Part shown: positions 1 to 6,536 of the stretch, one piece after another
Numbering within the stretch: position 1 is the first letter of the stretch
How the letters are laid out: every line of letters starts with the position of its first letter
Assembly: GCA_964466595.1 (NCBI GenBank)
Contig: CAYXNR010000032.1
Coordinates: 1-25,565 of the forward strand
Direction: 5' to 3'
Origin: JABDGC01 sp964466595
GTDB taxonomy: Bacteria; Pseudomonadota; Gammaproteobacteria; DSM-16500
Length of the DNA stretch: 25,565 nt
Notes under the pieces: model-generated
The model's input: only the letters and a program-made list of their open reading frames with translations
Database searches by the model: none
Told to the model about the DNA's origin: nothing
Made by a program: the position numbers and the translations under genes

Positions 1-203
1 GCTGCTTTTCCGATCGTCACAAGTCTATTCATTTTGCAGAGAATTACATAGATTTGTGTAGATTTCAAGTTACTGTAAACTTACCCTTTGATCTAATGAA
101 TTCTCTTTTCGACATTTTATAATTATCTAGCGCCCAGAAGGGTAGGCGATACAAGTGTAAAAAATAATCAAAATAATAATATTTCGTAAAAAATGATCAT
201 TAT

Positions 204-231
204 TTGTTGCAAAAAAGCATAAATGTAATAT
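204..231 (+). promoter_or_regulatory. Candidate sigma-70 promoter of the first effector-like gene
   Basis: A TTGTTG hexamer at 204-209 and TAATAT at 226-231 are separated by 16 bp in a very AT-rich stretch. The predicted transcript would start near 238, after the GTG at 236. This favours the ATG at 269 as the translation start. The match is by eye only. The rest of 1-235 shows no gene I can recognise. Confidence 0.4.
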
Positions 232-268
232 ATTAGTGCAATTCATCCGCCTGAGGGGTAATTTAGAG

Positions 269-1450
269 ATGTTTAACAACCGTTCATTAGAAAATGCATC
301 TGCTAGCAATAGAGCAGCCCCGGAATCTTTAATCTCTCATGATCCAGGAGATGAGGGCGAAGCGATGACACAGGCTCATTTTACATCGGGTCTTCCAGAA
401 ATTGTATTAGGCTATTTAGGTGGTGATTTTGAAATCGACTGGCTTTATAGTAGAAATTCATTTTTTCTTCGCCAACAATTCAAGCTTTTTGGAGTAAAAA
501 GAGAATATTTGATCGGCCAGCAGGTAGCTACTCTTATTTTACGCGGTGGAGAAATAGATATAGGAAAAGCCCTGCACTTAGTCGAATGCAATGTCGACAA
601 ATACAATCCGCACCTTGTTCATTGTAGAATCCAAGCTGTTGATCCTTTGAAACGATCTGTTGAAGGAACAATATTACAAATAGCAGCCATGGCAGGTGAT
701 GTTGGCTTGAAACCAGGAATAACAAATAAAAAAGAGCAGGGGGCTGTTGAAAGAATAATTGCAGCGGCCCGACTTTCCCAAGAAGAAGTGGCGGAACAAT
801 TAAAAGTCGTGAACTCTGAAGAAGCCATCCGGGAGAATAAGGCAAGAAATAAGCAGATCTTGGATGCTATTAAAAAATTTGGAGAGGGTATTATTGCTTT
901 GGAATACGTTGATGAACTTCGACAAGCGTGCCAACCGCTGATTGATCAGCTTGAAACAGACTTAAGACCTGATCCTCAGCAAGTGATCACCTCAGGATAT
1001 ATTTTTGACCCGATGATTTTACATGAGGCCTCTCATTGGTATACTGAAAATTATGCTCGTTTTGGTGGTCAGGGGAAAAGGGACATATTTATTATCAATG
1101 GTTATGGGAAATTGCAAGCTAGGTTATCTGCACGCGATGCGCAGGTTGTGTTTGGTGGGCTGCGTTGTTTTACGAATAAGCCCGATGTTCCGCCGCGATT
1201 AAATTTATATAAAGAAAATTTATATAAAGAAGGCGGCTCTTTGTATTTCTATAATCTGCAGTTGCGGTTGGGGATTGATTTGTATGTAGGATATTTTGGG
1301 GCAAGCAGGGATGCCGGCCATGCGGTGATGCAGCGCAGTGCATTTAAACTCTTAGATCAAACAAAAAAAACAGCTTTGCAAAATTTATGCGAGGGACCGG
1401 CCCGCGCTGAGCTCTTGCCCGCTAAGTGTCTTCTGGCCAAGCCAATTTAA
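269..1450 (+). CDS. Effector-like protein of unknown function
   Basis: This 393-residue soluble protein has no signal peptide or membrane segment. I chose the ATG at 269 because a GAGGGG ribosome site (253-258) lies 10 bp upstream; a GTG at 236 is in frame but sits at the predicted transcript start. Near the N terminus a leucine-rich stretch (GLPEIVLGYL) is loosely F-box-like. It is followed by a segment with HLV..N....P.LV and then V.GT.LQ.A..AGD, which is reminiscent of the degenerate ankyrin-like repeats common in Legionellales effectors. A charged helical middle follows, then a Trp/Tyr-rich C-terminal domain ending in KTALQNLC and a short tail. An in-frame 15-bp tandem duplication yields NLYKENLYKE. 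I do not recognise an enzymatic domain. Status as a Dot/Icm substrate is inferred from the style of the protein and its neighbours, not shown. Confidence 0.6.
   Translation: MFNNRSLENASASNRAAPESLISHDPGDEGEAMTQAHFTSGLPEIVLGYLGGDFEIDWLYSRNSFFLRQQFKLFGVKREYLIGQQVATLILRGGEIDIGKALHLVECNVDKYNPHLVHCRIQAVDPLKRSVEGTILQIAAMAGDVGLKPGITNKKEQGAVERIIAAARLSQEEVAEQLKVVNSEEAIRENKARNKQILDAIKKFGEGIIALEYVDELRQACQPLIDQLETDLRPDPQQVITSGYIFDPMILHEASHWYTENYARFGGQGKRDIFIINGYGKLQARLSARDAQVVFGGLRCFTNKPDVPPRLNLYKENLYKEGGSLYFYNLQLRLGIDLYVGYFGASRDAGHAVMQRSAFKLLDQTKKTALQNLCEGPARAELLPAKCLLAKPI
1202..1231 (+). repeat. Perfect 15-bp tandem duplication inside a gene
   Basis: The 15-mer AATTTATATAAAGAA occurs twice head to tail (1202-1216 and 1217-1231) without mismatch. 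It is in frame and encodes NLYKE twice. It looks like a recent slippage duplication that leaves the reading frame intact. Confidence 0.9.
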
Positions 1451-1545
1451 TTTATTGATTTAATTTGTTATAAACATATTAATCAATGAGTTAAGAAGAT
1501 AGGCCCCGGCTTTAATTCCCCTTTACTGGATTTTATTCTCTAAAA

Positions 1546-1580
1546 TGTTATACTTGTAATACAGTCGTGATTGTAGGTGA
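1546..1580 (+). promoter_or_regulatory. Extended -10 promoter and ribosome site of the toxin-antitoxin operon
   Basis: TGTTATACT (1546-1554) is an extended -10 element (TGn followed by TATACT). The -35 region is poor, as is usual for extended -10 promoters. TTGTA is repeated 17 bp apart just downstream (1554-1558 and 1571-1575), which could be part of an autoregulatory operator for the ribbon-helix-helix antitoxin. AGGTGA (1575-1580) is the ribosome site for the ATG at 1584. Confidence 0.45.
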
Positions 1581-1583
1581 TTT

Positions 1584-1796
1584 ATGATAGCAGTACGTTT
1601 ACCAAAAGAGCTAGAGACACAGCTAGAGCGTGTTGCTCATGAAACGCACCGCTCTAAGAGCTATTACATCCGAAAAGCCCTAGAACAGTTCCTAGAGGAC
1701 AGAGAAGACTACCTTCTGGCGGTTGCTCGTCTAGAAGAAAAGAACCCTCACATATCTTATGAGAAGATCAGGAAAGACCTTGGCCTGGACGATTGA
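1584..1796 (+). CDS. relB: RelB-type ribbon-helix-helix antitoxin
   Basis: The product is a 70-residue protein. Residues 2-7 (IAVRLP) form the DNA-binding strand of a ribbon-helix-helix domain. Two helices follow (about 9-21 and 24-39), with the typical RS.SYYIR.ALE..L turn between them. The tail (about 40-70, YLLAVARLEEKNPHISYEKIRKDLGL) is the usual toxin-binding extension of RelB/StbD-like antitoxins. It is expected to neutralise the toxin encoded just downstream and, as a toxin-bound dimer, to repress this promoter. The toxin gene starts inside its 3' end. Fold and role are confident; the exact subfamily is not. Confidence 0.85.
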   Translation: MIAVRLPKELETQLERVAHETHRSKSYYIRKALEQFLEDREDYLLAVARLEEKNPHISYEKIRKDLGLDD

Positions 1797-2052
1797 GTTC
1801 GACACAAAGGCCGCGAAAGAGTTTAAAAAGCTCGATAAGGCCACCCAGAAACAGCTTGATAAATTCCTTCTGAAACTGATGAAGAGCGCCAATCCCCGCC
1901 ATATTGGACGAGCGCTAAAGGGTAGTTTGCAATCTTTTTGGCGTTACCGTGTTGGTGATTATCGTCTTATCTGTAGTATCGAAGACAAGATTGTAACGAT
2001 TCTGGTGCTTCGTGTAGACCACCGGCGGGAAATTTATAAGAATAAAAAATAA
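1780..2052 (+). CDS. relE: RelE/ParE-superfamily toxin
   Basis: A RelE-like toxin of about 90 residues, expected to be a ribosome-dependent mRNA endonuclease. I prefer the TTG at 1780: it has an AGGAAAG ribosome site just upstream and gives the canonical family start (M)AWTIEF. The only in-frame ATG (1759) adds seven unusual residues. The sequence shows the family pattern of a first strand, a KEFKKLDK helix, then WRYRVGDYRL, a strand with the VLRVDHRREIY signature, and a basic tail. Numbering from the TTG, R55, R57, R62, R83 and Y86 are candidates for the basic/Tyr catalytic set. It overlaps the antitoxin gene by 17 bp. Its stop codon overlaps the ATG of the exporter downstream (TAATG). Confidence 0.85.
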   Translation: MAWTIEFDTKAAKEFKKLDKATQKQLDKFLLKLMKSANPRHIGRALKGSLQSFWRYRVGDYRLICSIEDKIVTILVLRVDHRREIYKNKK

Positions 2053-3218
2053 TGATTAATCAACACAAAATTTTTCCCTTCCTCCTCGTACTCTTCGAAA
2101 TTGCCACTTATCTCTCAAGCGATATGTATTTGCCAGCACTACCCGAGGTGATTCATAGTTTTGTAATTACCCACAGTCAAGCTCAATGGACCTTAACAGC
2201 TTGGTTTCTGGGAAGTATTTCCGTGCAATTGCTGCTTGGGCCTTTGACAGATGCTTATGGGCGCAAAACGGTTCTTTGTTGGGGTGGAGTTTTTTTTATT
2301 GTGGCGACGCTTTCTTGTGCCTTGGCTCCTCGTTATTCCGTGCTTTTAATGGCGCGGTTCTTTCAGGGTATGGGGATCTGCTTTATGGCTGTGCCAGGTT
2401 ATGCGGCGATTCATGAATCCTATGAGCAGCGCGAGGCTATTAAAATTATTGCTCTTATGGGTAGCTTTGCTGTTTTAGCACCTGCTTTGGGTCCTTTGCT
2501 TGGTAGTTTAATTTTGCTGGAATTAAGCTGGCGCTGGATTTTTGGTTTTTTAGTGGGCTGGTCGCTCATCTCCGTCAGCTTTTTATTTTTATGGATGCCA
2601 GAGACCCTAGCTCCTCCACAACGTTCGCCGCTTCGTTGGCTGCAGGCTCTCAGAATTTATTGGGATATCGTTTTAAACAAGCGCTTTATGAAGTTGATGC
2701 TCGTGAATGGTTTGATTTTTTGTGGCTTTATTTGCTGGATAGTGATGGGGCCATTTTTAGTGATGTATTGGTTTAAACAAAGCGCGCTTTCTTTTGGCAG
2801 CTATCAAGCTTTGATTTTTGCCAGCTTAATCTTCGGTAATTATTGTTTAAAAAAACAGGTTGATCGCAAAGATCCCAGAAAGTTAATTCGTTTTGGCCTG
2901 GCACTTTGTCTTGCTGCGACTAGTTTTGCTGTTATATTTTATTATGTTGAGCCGAGCACAAGCTGGGGAATAATTTTAAGCTATGTGGTTTATGCCTTTG
3001 GTTCAGCTTTTACCTTTTCACCCTTGAATCGCCTAGCTATAGAGGCTTCAGAGCAGGGTATGGGCGCACGCATGGCTGTGTTTTCAATGCTAATGAGTGG
3101 CTTTGCTACCCTAAGCTCTGTGATGGGCTTGGTTTTTTATCAAGGAACGGCTCTTAGTTTTGCCTGGATCATTTTGGGAACTGTTGCTCTCGCTTGTGGA
3201 GTGGAACGGCTGCTTTGA
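2052..3218 (+). CDS. Bcr/CflA-type MFS drug exporter
   Basis: A 388-residue inner-membrane transporter of the drug:H+ antiporter (DHA1) type, with about twelve hydrophobic segments. Residues 22-31 (SSDMYLPALP) are the Bcr/CflA signature. Motif A is at 63-75 (GPLTDAYGRKTVL), RFFQGMG is at 102-108, and a motif C-like antiporter segment is at about 137-152 (GSFAVLAPALGPLLGS). The expected role is proton-driven efflux of small toxic compounds; the substrate cannot be read from sequence. The start overlaps the toxin stop as TAATG, and I see no good ribosome site 5-12 bp upstream, so translation is probably coupled to that of the toxin. The C terminus (VALACGVERLL) is short but the transporter appears complete. 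Confidence 0.85.
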   Translation: MINQHKIFPFLLVLFEIATYLSSDMYLPALPEVIHSFVITHSQAQWTLTAWFLGSISVQLLLGPLTDAYGRKTVLCWGGVFFIVATLSCALAPRYSVLLMARFFQGMGICFMAVPGYAAIHESYEQREAIKIIALMGSFAVLAPALGPLLGSLILLELSWRWIFGFLVGWSLISVSFLFLWMPETLAPPQRSPLRWLQALRIYWDIVLNKRFMKLMLVNGLIFCGFICWIVMGPFLVMYWFKQSALSFGSYQALIFASLIFGNYCLKKQVDRKDPRKLIRFGLALCLAATSFAVIFYYVEPSTSWGIILSYVVYAFGSAFTFSPLNRLAIEASEQGMGARMAVFSMLMSGFATLSSVMGLVFYQGTALSFAWIILGTVALACGVERLL

Positions 3219-3225
3219 GATCAAA

Positions 3226-3281
3226 GCCACTCGCTCCGAGCTTATTGAACGACGCTTTTCGATAGTCTCAGAGCGAGCGGC
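3226..3281. repeat. 56-bp imperfect palindrome (REP/MITE-like or terminator)
   Basis: The arms at 3226-3240 (GCCACTCGCTCCGAG) and 3267-3281 (CTCAGAGCGAGCGGC) pair at 13 of 15 positions. Inside them TAT/ATA and GAA/TTC pair again around an 8-base loop. There is no U-run on either side, so it is a weak candidate for an intrinsic terminator and looks more like a dispersed palindromic repeat. It lies directly after the exporter gene. Confidence 0.6.
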
Positions 3282-3358
3282 GATCATTTAATCTATAAAG
3301 TATTTTAAAAACCCTGGTTTTTCATTTAAACTCCTTTTTTTGTTAGAAGGAATTCAAA

Positions 3359-3769
3359 ATGAAATTAAAAGCGCTTACTTGTATGACGATGTTCTTCCTT
3401 GCTTCCTCTGTTTTTGCTGCAAATGAAACTTTTACTTATAAAAACACCCGTGGTTCTGAATTAATCCTGCAATTTTCCTCTGATAACTCACTGACCGGCA
3501 CCTTTACTACCGCAGTTGCTTCAAAAGAATGTCAGCAGGCAATTGGAATGAAAAGACCGATTAGCGGCTATACAGCCAAGAACGCTATTACCTTTAGTGT
3601 GAATTACCCAGAGTGTGGCTCAGTCGTTGCTTTTATCGGTAATATCGAAAATAATAAAATGCTGATTGATACCACAGCTCTTGTTGCTCACCCCTCCTCA
3701 CAAATAGCTAAAGAAGGGCCTGGAGCGAGGATGATTAGCCACGATGTCTTTACTCGCATAGATGCATGA
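3359..3769 (+). CDS. Secreted avidin/streptavidin-family protein lacking tryptophan
   Basis: A 136-residue precursor. Residues 1-20 form a signal peptide with a likely cleavage after VFA, leaving a mature beta-barrel of about 116 residues. The avidin pattern is clear: GS.L.L.F (32-39), LTGT(F)TTAV (45-53), PISGYTA (67-73), ITFSVNY (77-83), SVVAFIGNI (88-96), TALVA (106-110) and HDVFTRI (128-134), which corresponds to HDTFTKV in streptavidin. Cys58 and Cys86 sit where the dimeric avidins (rhizavidin type) have a loop-bridging disulfide. The protein contains no tryptophan at all, so the usual biotin-contacting Trp positions are Tyr83, Phe92 and Ala107, and the fourth position is also lost. The family fold is confident, but high-affinity biotin binding is doubtful. 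An AGAAGGA ribosome site precedes the ATG. Confidence 0.85.
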   Translation: MKLKALTCMTMFFLASSVFAANETFTYKNTRGSELILQFSSDNSLTGTFTTAVASKECQQAIGMKRPISGYTAKNAITFSVNYPECGSVVAFIGNIENNKMLIDTTALVAHPSSQIAKEGPGARMISHDVFTRIDA

Positions 3770-3789
3770 AGTTTTAAAATAGTAAAAAA

Positions 3790-3817
3790 TTGGGTTCTAG
3801 ATTTTCTTAGAACCCAA
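3790..3817 (+). terminator. Perfect 10-bp hairpin after the avidin-like gene
   Basis: TTGGGTTCTA (3790-3799) and TAGAACCCAA (3808-3817) are exact inverted repeats around an 8-base loop, 20 bp after the stop codon. The run of A on the left side would be a U-run for minus-strand transcripts; the plus-strand side lacks one. It is therefore a plausible but weak terminator for the upstream gene. Confidence 0.5.
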
Positions 3818-3850
3818 ACTGCTTAACTCTGTGCGGTACAAAAATCATTT

Positions 3851-3960
3851 TTGTCATTCTGAAGCAGCTTTGCCATTCTCGTAGTGTTGTCATTCTGAGC
3901 GCAGCGAAGAATCTGTATCTCATTGATAATTCAGATCCTTCGCTTTGCTCAGGATGACAA
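3851..3960. repeat. Dispersed palindromic repeat (TTGTCATTCTGAG type)
   Basis: Arms 3887-3915 and 3932-3960 are 29 bp each and pair at 25 positions around a 16-base spacer. The outer ends read TTGTCAT and ATGACAA. A second, decayed copy of the arm start (TTGTCATTCTGA) lies at 3851-3862. Elements beginning GTCATTCTGAGCG are widespread intergenic palindromes in bacteria and behave like non-autonomous mobile repeats; that identity is from memory of the motif, not a search. Confidence 0.75.
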
Positions 3961-4005
3961 TTAAAAACATCATTAAATCAATACCTTAAATCCCACTCAG
4001 ATTTT

Positions 4006-4072
4006 CTTAATATTTAGCTTATACAATAAGCATTAAATATAAAAATAATTATTTATTATACAAACCGAGGGG
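4006..4072 (+). promoter_or_regulatory. Candidate promoter with PmrA-like box, plus ribosome site
   Basis: CTTAATATT (4006-4014) equals the consensus half-site I recall for the Legionella/Coxiella regulator PmrA. A weaker second copy, CTTATACAA, follows at 4018-4026 (12-bp period; the known arrangement has 11). A TATAAA -10 candidate is at 4038-4043 and GAGGGG (4067-4072) is the ribosome site for the ATG at 4082. The remainder of 3770-4081 holds only the hairpin and the palindromic repeat listed separately. Confidence 0.35.
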
Positions 4073-4081
4073 TTTTCTAAA

Positions 4082-5740
4082 ATGAGTTTGACAAGACAGG
4101 CTTGTCCTGAAGAAAAGGCTAATGCTAGTGATAGTGATGAGGGCTATGTGAGTAGTGATGAGGAACCTATTCATCATGAAGATGAAGCTCTTCATCAGAA
4201 TAATGAAGCTGCCAGCAGTGATAGCAGTGATAGCAGTGATGAAGAAGACGACGATACTGACGACTATCTTAGCAAAGTAAAGAAAAATTGGCGGGCGATT
4301 CGAGATCTTCCTGCAGGCGAACTGACTGAGGAAATTTGTATTGCGGCTATTCGGGAGAGTTGGCAGGCCGTAAAATATATTCCAGAAGATAAACTTTCCG
4401 ATCGGATTTGTTTAGAAGTGGTTCGGCAGAAAGGAGAAGCACTTGGGAAGCTTCCCTTAAAAAGTCGAAATAAAGTAATTTGTCTTGCAGCCGTTTTACA
4501 AAATGGCTTGGCGCTTCAGGATGTTCCAGCAGCGGAGCGGACAGCAGAGCTTTGTCTTGCAGCCATTTCGCAAAATTGGCAGGCTTTGCAATATGTTCCA
4601 GCCGAGCATCAACAACAAGTCTATGATTTTCTTTCCCAAGTGAAACATCTCATTGTAGTGAATCCGGATGAGCTAGTTGATGCAGAAATACAAGTATCCT
4701 GGCAGGTTTATGCGAGCAAAGAAAAAAGAAACCAAAAAACACTTCTCGTCTACCCCGACAAGCTCGATGTTTTAATGCAAGATCTACATGCTTTAGGAAA
4801 CCACCAGGTTTTTGAGCTGGTCCTGTTAGGAAATGGTAGTCAACGAGCGATGTCAGATATTGGCGGGATTGAGGCTAAAGATGTAATTGCGTGGTTAGAG
4901 AAATATCCAGAACTTACAAAAATTAAATTACTTTCTTGTTGGTCTGCTCATAAAACACAAGAGGCTCATTGTCCGGAAGAACAAAGAGCACTGAAAGAGG
5001 TATTAGAAGAGTCAAAAGAGAACAGGGATCCGCACTTCCAAGAAGCTCCTAAAGATTGTACTTTGGTATATATTTCAGGCAACCTAGCTGAACTAAATAT
5101 ACACCAACAGTCAAAATTGTTAAAAAGATCTAATCCAGTTTTTGTTTTTTATGAGGTAGCTGATTTAAAATATTTGGCGATCTTAGATCAAGACAAAAAT
5201 AATAAAATTCACACTCGAATAAAGGAAATAAACGAGCAGCAGTTTCGGTTTTATTTAAGTAGTGAAAAACCACCTAAAATTCCAAGCAATAATTTCTATG
5301 TTGATCTCAAAGGAAATGAACAAAAAAGAAAACAATTGCTGTCAGATTTATTGGGTCTTGGCGGCTATGTCTCGAAAAAAGAGCCTTCTTATAAGAAATA
5401 TAAAGAGACTCATCCTTCCGAGCAGAGTTGGAAAATGGAATGGAGAGAGGAGTATCAAGCTTACTTCAAGAAAAACTCCCTCATCAGAAATCTTCTTGAA
5501 GGCATTCAAGCCAAGGCTTTGCTTGCTCGAGCTATCTCCATTAAAGCCTACTATGGCGTGATGCATGTAGATTTGCAGCAGGGAGGCTTTCACAGTGCAC
5601 CAGCAAATGTTTATACTAACCAGGAAGATTTTAGCTTTTTTGGTGAAAATATTAAGAGAAAAGAATTAAAAGCCATAAGAGAAAAATTCCAAAATAGCTT
5701 CAAAGCTGTCACAGTAACAGTGTCTAAAAAAGCAGGCTAG
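4082..5740 (+). CDS. DUF4116-repeat effector-like protein with possible caspase-like domain
   Basis: A 552-residue soluble protein. Residues 16-61 are a very acidic, Ser-rich, probably disordered tail, partly encoded by three perfect 9-bp repeats. Residues 64-175 hold five copies of a 24-residue DUF4116-type unit, with the repeated core N(W/G)xALxxVP starting at 69, 93, 117, 141 and 165. The middle (about 218-292) reads LLVYPD...ELVLLGNGS...GG...KIKLLSCWSA, which resembles the His and Cys blocks of C80/caspase-like proteases (…GHGS…GC.S), with Asn251 in place of His and Cys286 kept. The C-terminal part (about 460-530) includes KAYYGVMHVD...GF. DUF4116 proteins are frequent among Legionellales effectors; function here is unknown and the protease resemblance is by eye. 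The start has a GAGGGG ribosome site 9 bp upstream. A further ORF in the same frame follows after two stops. Confidence 0.65.
   Translation: MSLTRQACPEEKANASDSDEGYVSSDEEPIHHEDEALHQNNEAASSDSSDSSDEEDDDTDDYLSKVKKNWRAIRDLPAGELTEEICIAAIRESWQAVKYIPEDKLSDRICLEVVRQKGEALGKLPLKSRNKVICLAAVLQNGLALQDVPAAERTAELCLAAISQNWQALQYVPAEHQQQVYDFLSQVKHLIVVNPDELVDAEIQVSWQVYASKEKRNQKTLLVYPDKLDVLMQDLHALGNHQVFELVLLGNGSQRAMSDIGGIEAKDVIAWLEKYPELTKIKLLSCWSAHKTQEAHCPEEQRALKEVLEESKENRDPHFQEAPKDCTLVYISGNLAELNIHQQSKLLKRSNPVFVFYEVADLKYLAILDQDKNNKIHTRIKEINEQQFRFYLSSEKPPKIPSNNFYVDLKGNEQKRKQLLSDLLGLGGYVSKKEPSYKKYKETHPSEQSWKMEWREEYQAYFKKNSLIRNLLEGIQAKALLARAISIKAYYGVMHVDLQQGGFHSAPANVYTNQEDFSFFGENIKRKELKAIREKFQNSFKAVTVTVSKKAG
4214..4240 (+). 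repeat. Three perfect 9-bp tandem repeats (AGCAGTGAT)
   Basis: AGCAGTGAT is repeated three times without mismatch and encodes SSD SSD SSD inside the acidic N-terminal tail. Copy-number change would stay in frame. Confidence 0.9.
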
Positions 5741-5815
5741 TCTACAAGCGAGACAAGTGATAGAAAGAGATATCAAAGGCTACCATCAACAAGCCTGTCC
5801 TGAGCGGTAGCACTC

Positions 5816-6502
5816 TTGTGTCAGTATGGTGCAAATATTGGAATAGGCAATAAGGCCGCTGAAACAGCTTTAGATTTAGCTATTTTTTCAGACCGCTTTG
5901 ATTTGGTGAAAATACTAATTACCAAGGGGAAGGCTTATAAGAAGCCGCTCGATCAAGCTTTTGCTGCCCTCATAGCTAAAGATCAAATTCCCCTCGCTAG
6001 CCAAGTACTCAAATACCATCCTGATAGTTTAAGTCAAGAAAGCAAGAATAAATTATATATCCAGGTTTTTATTTTAAAATACAGGAAAATGATGAAAACG
6101 GACATTTGGGTAGAAGATAATATTCATTCTGGCCAAGATCTTATTTCCTATGCTTATAGCAAAAAGAAAGAGAAGAGAGAAGCGATCCGATCCACGCTTC
6201 TTGAATTAGGCTGGATAAAGAAAGAAAAAAAGCAGGCTTTACAACTTACCAAACAAGCTCCCCCTGGGTTTCAAAGCGCAGTGGAAAACTTTAATCAAGA
6301 TCGGGAAAAAATGCTTCATTTAAAAGGTCTTTATAAAAATCAGGCAGGATTTTTTTCTCGAAATCGAAATGCCAGGAAGTTTTTTGAAGATCAACCGCCT
6401 TATGAAGTAGCCTTAGATCGTTTAATTCGAAAATCTGCTGAAAATCCAGCTAATACTGCTTCAAGAGTGCTGAATCTTGTGAATCGTCCTAAACGCAGTT
6501 AA
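5816..6502 (+). pseudogene. Ankyrin-like C-terminal fragment, probably broken gene
   Basis: The open frame runs from 5804 (just after a TGA) to 6502. Its first residues, AVALLCQYGANIG..NKAAETALDLAI, are already in the middle of an ankyrin repeat, followed by FDLVKILITKGKA. The domain therefore lacks its N-terminal half. The only start available is a TTG at 5816 with a poor ribosome site. The frame is the same as that of the DUF4116 gene that stops at 5740, with two in-frame stops (5738-5740, 5801-5803) between them. In the intervening bases another frame reads LQARQVIERDIKGYHQQACPER without a stop. One reading is a formerly single or upstream gene damaged by compensating indels near the A-run at 5725-5731 and near 5803. 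Another is a recombined fragment. The rest is helical and basic, without a recognised domain. Confidence 0.5.
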
Positions 6503-6536
6503 GACTTGTCAAAATGATTTGTGAGAGACTTCAATT

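Noticed and set aside
127..309. Minus-strand open frame of 60 codons at the left edge
   Set aside because: It overlaps the promoter and start of the plus-strand gene, has no ribosome site and reads as AT-rich noise.
1454..1487. AT-rich inverted repeat (ATTGATTTAAT / ATTAATCAAT) after the first gene
   Set aside because: One bulge, no GC in the stem core and no U-run, so it is too weak to call a terminator.
5262..5593. Overlapping open frames on both strands inside the DUF4116 gene
   Set aside because: They are shadows of a long gene with consistent coding character and have no start signals of their own.
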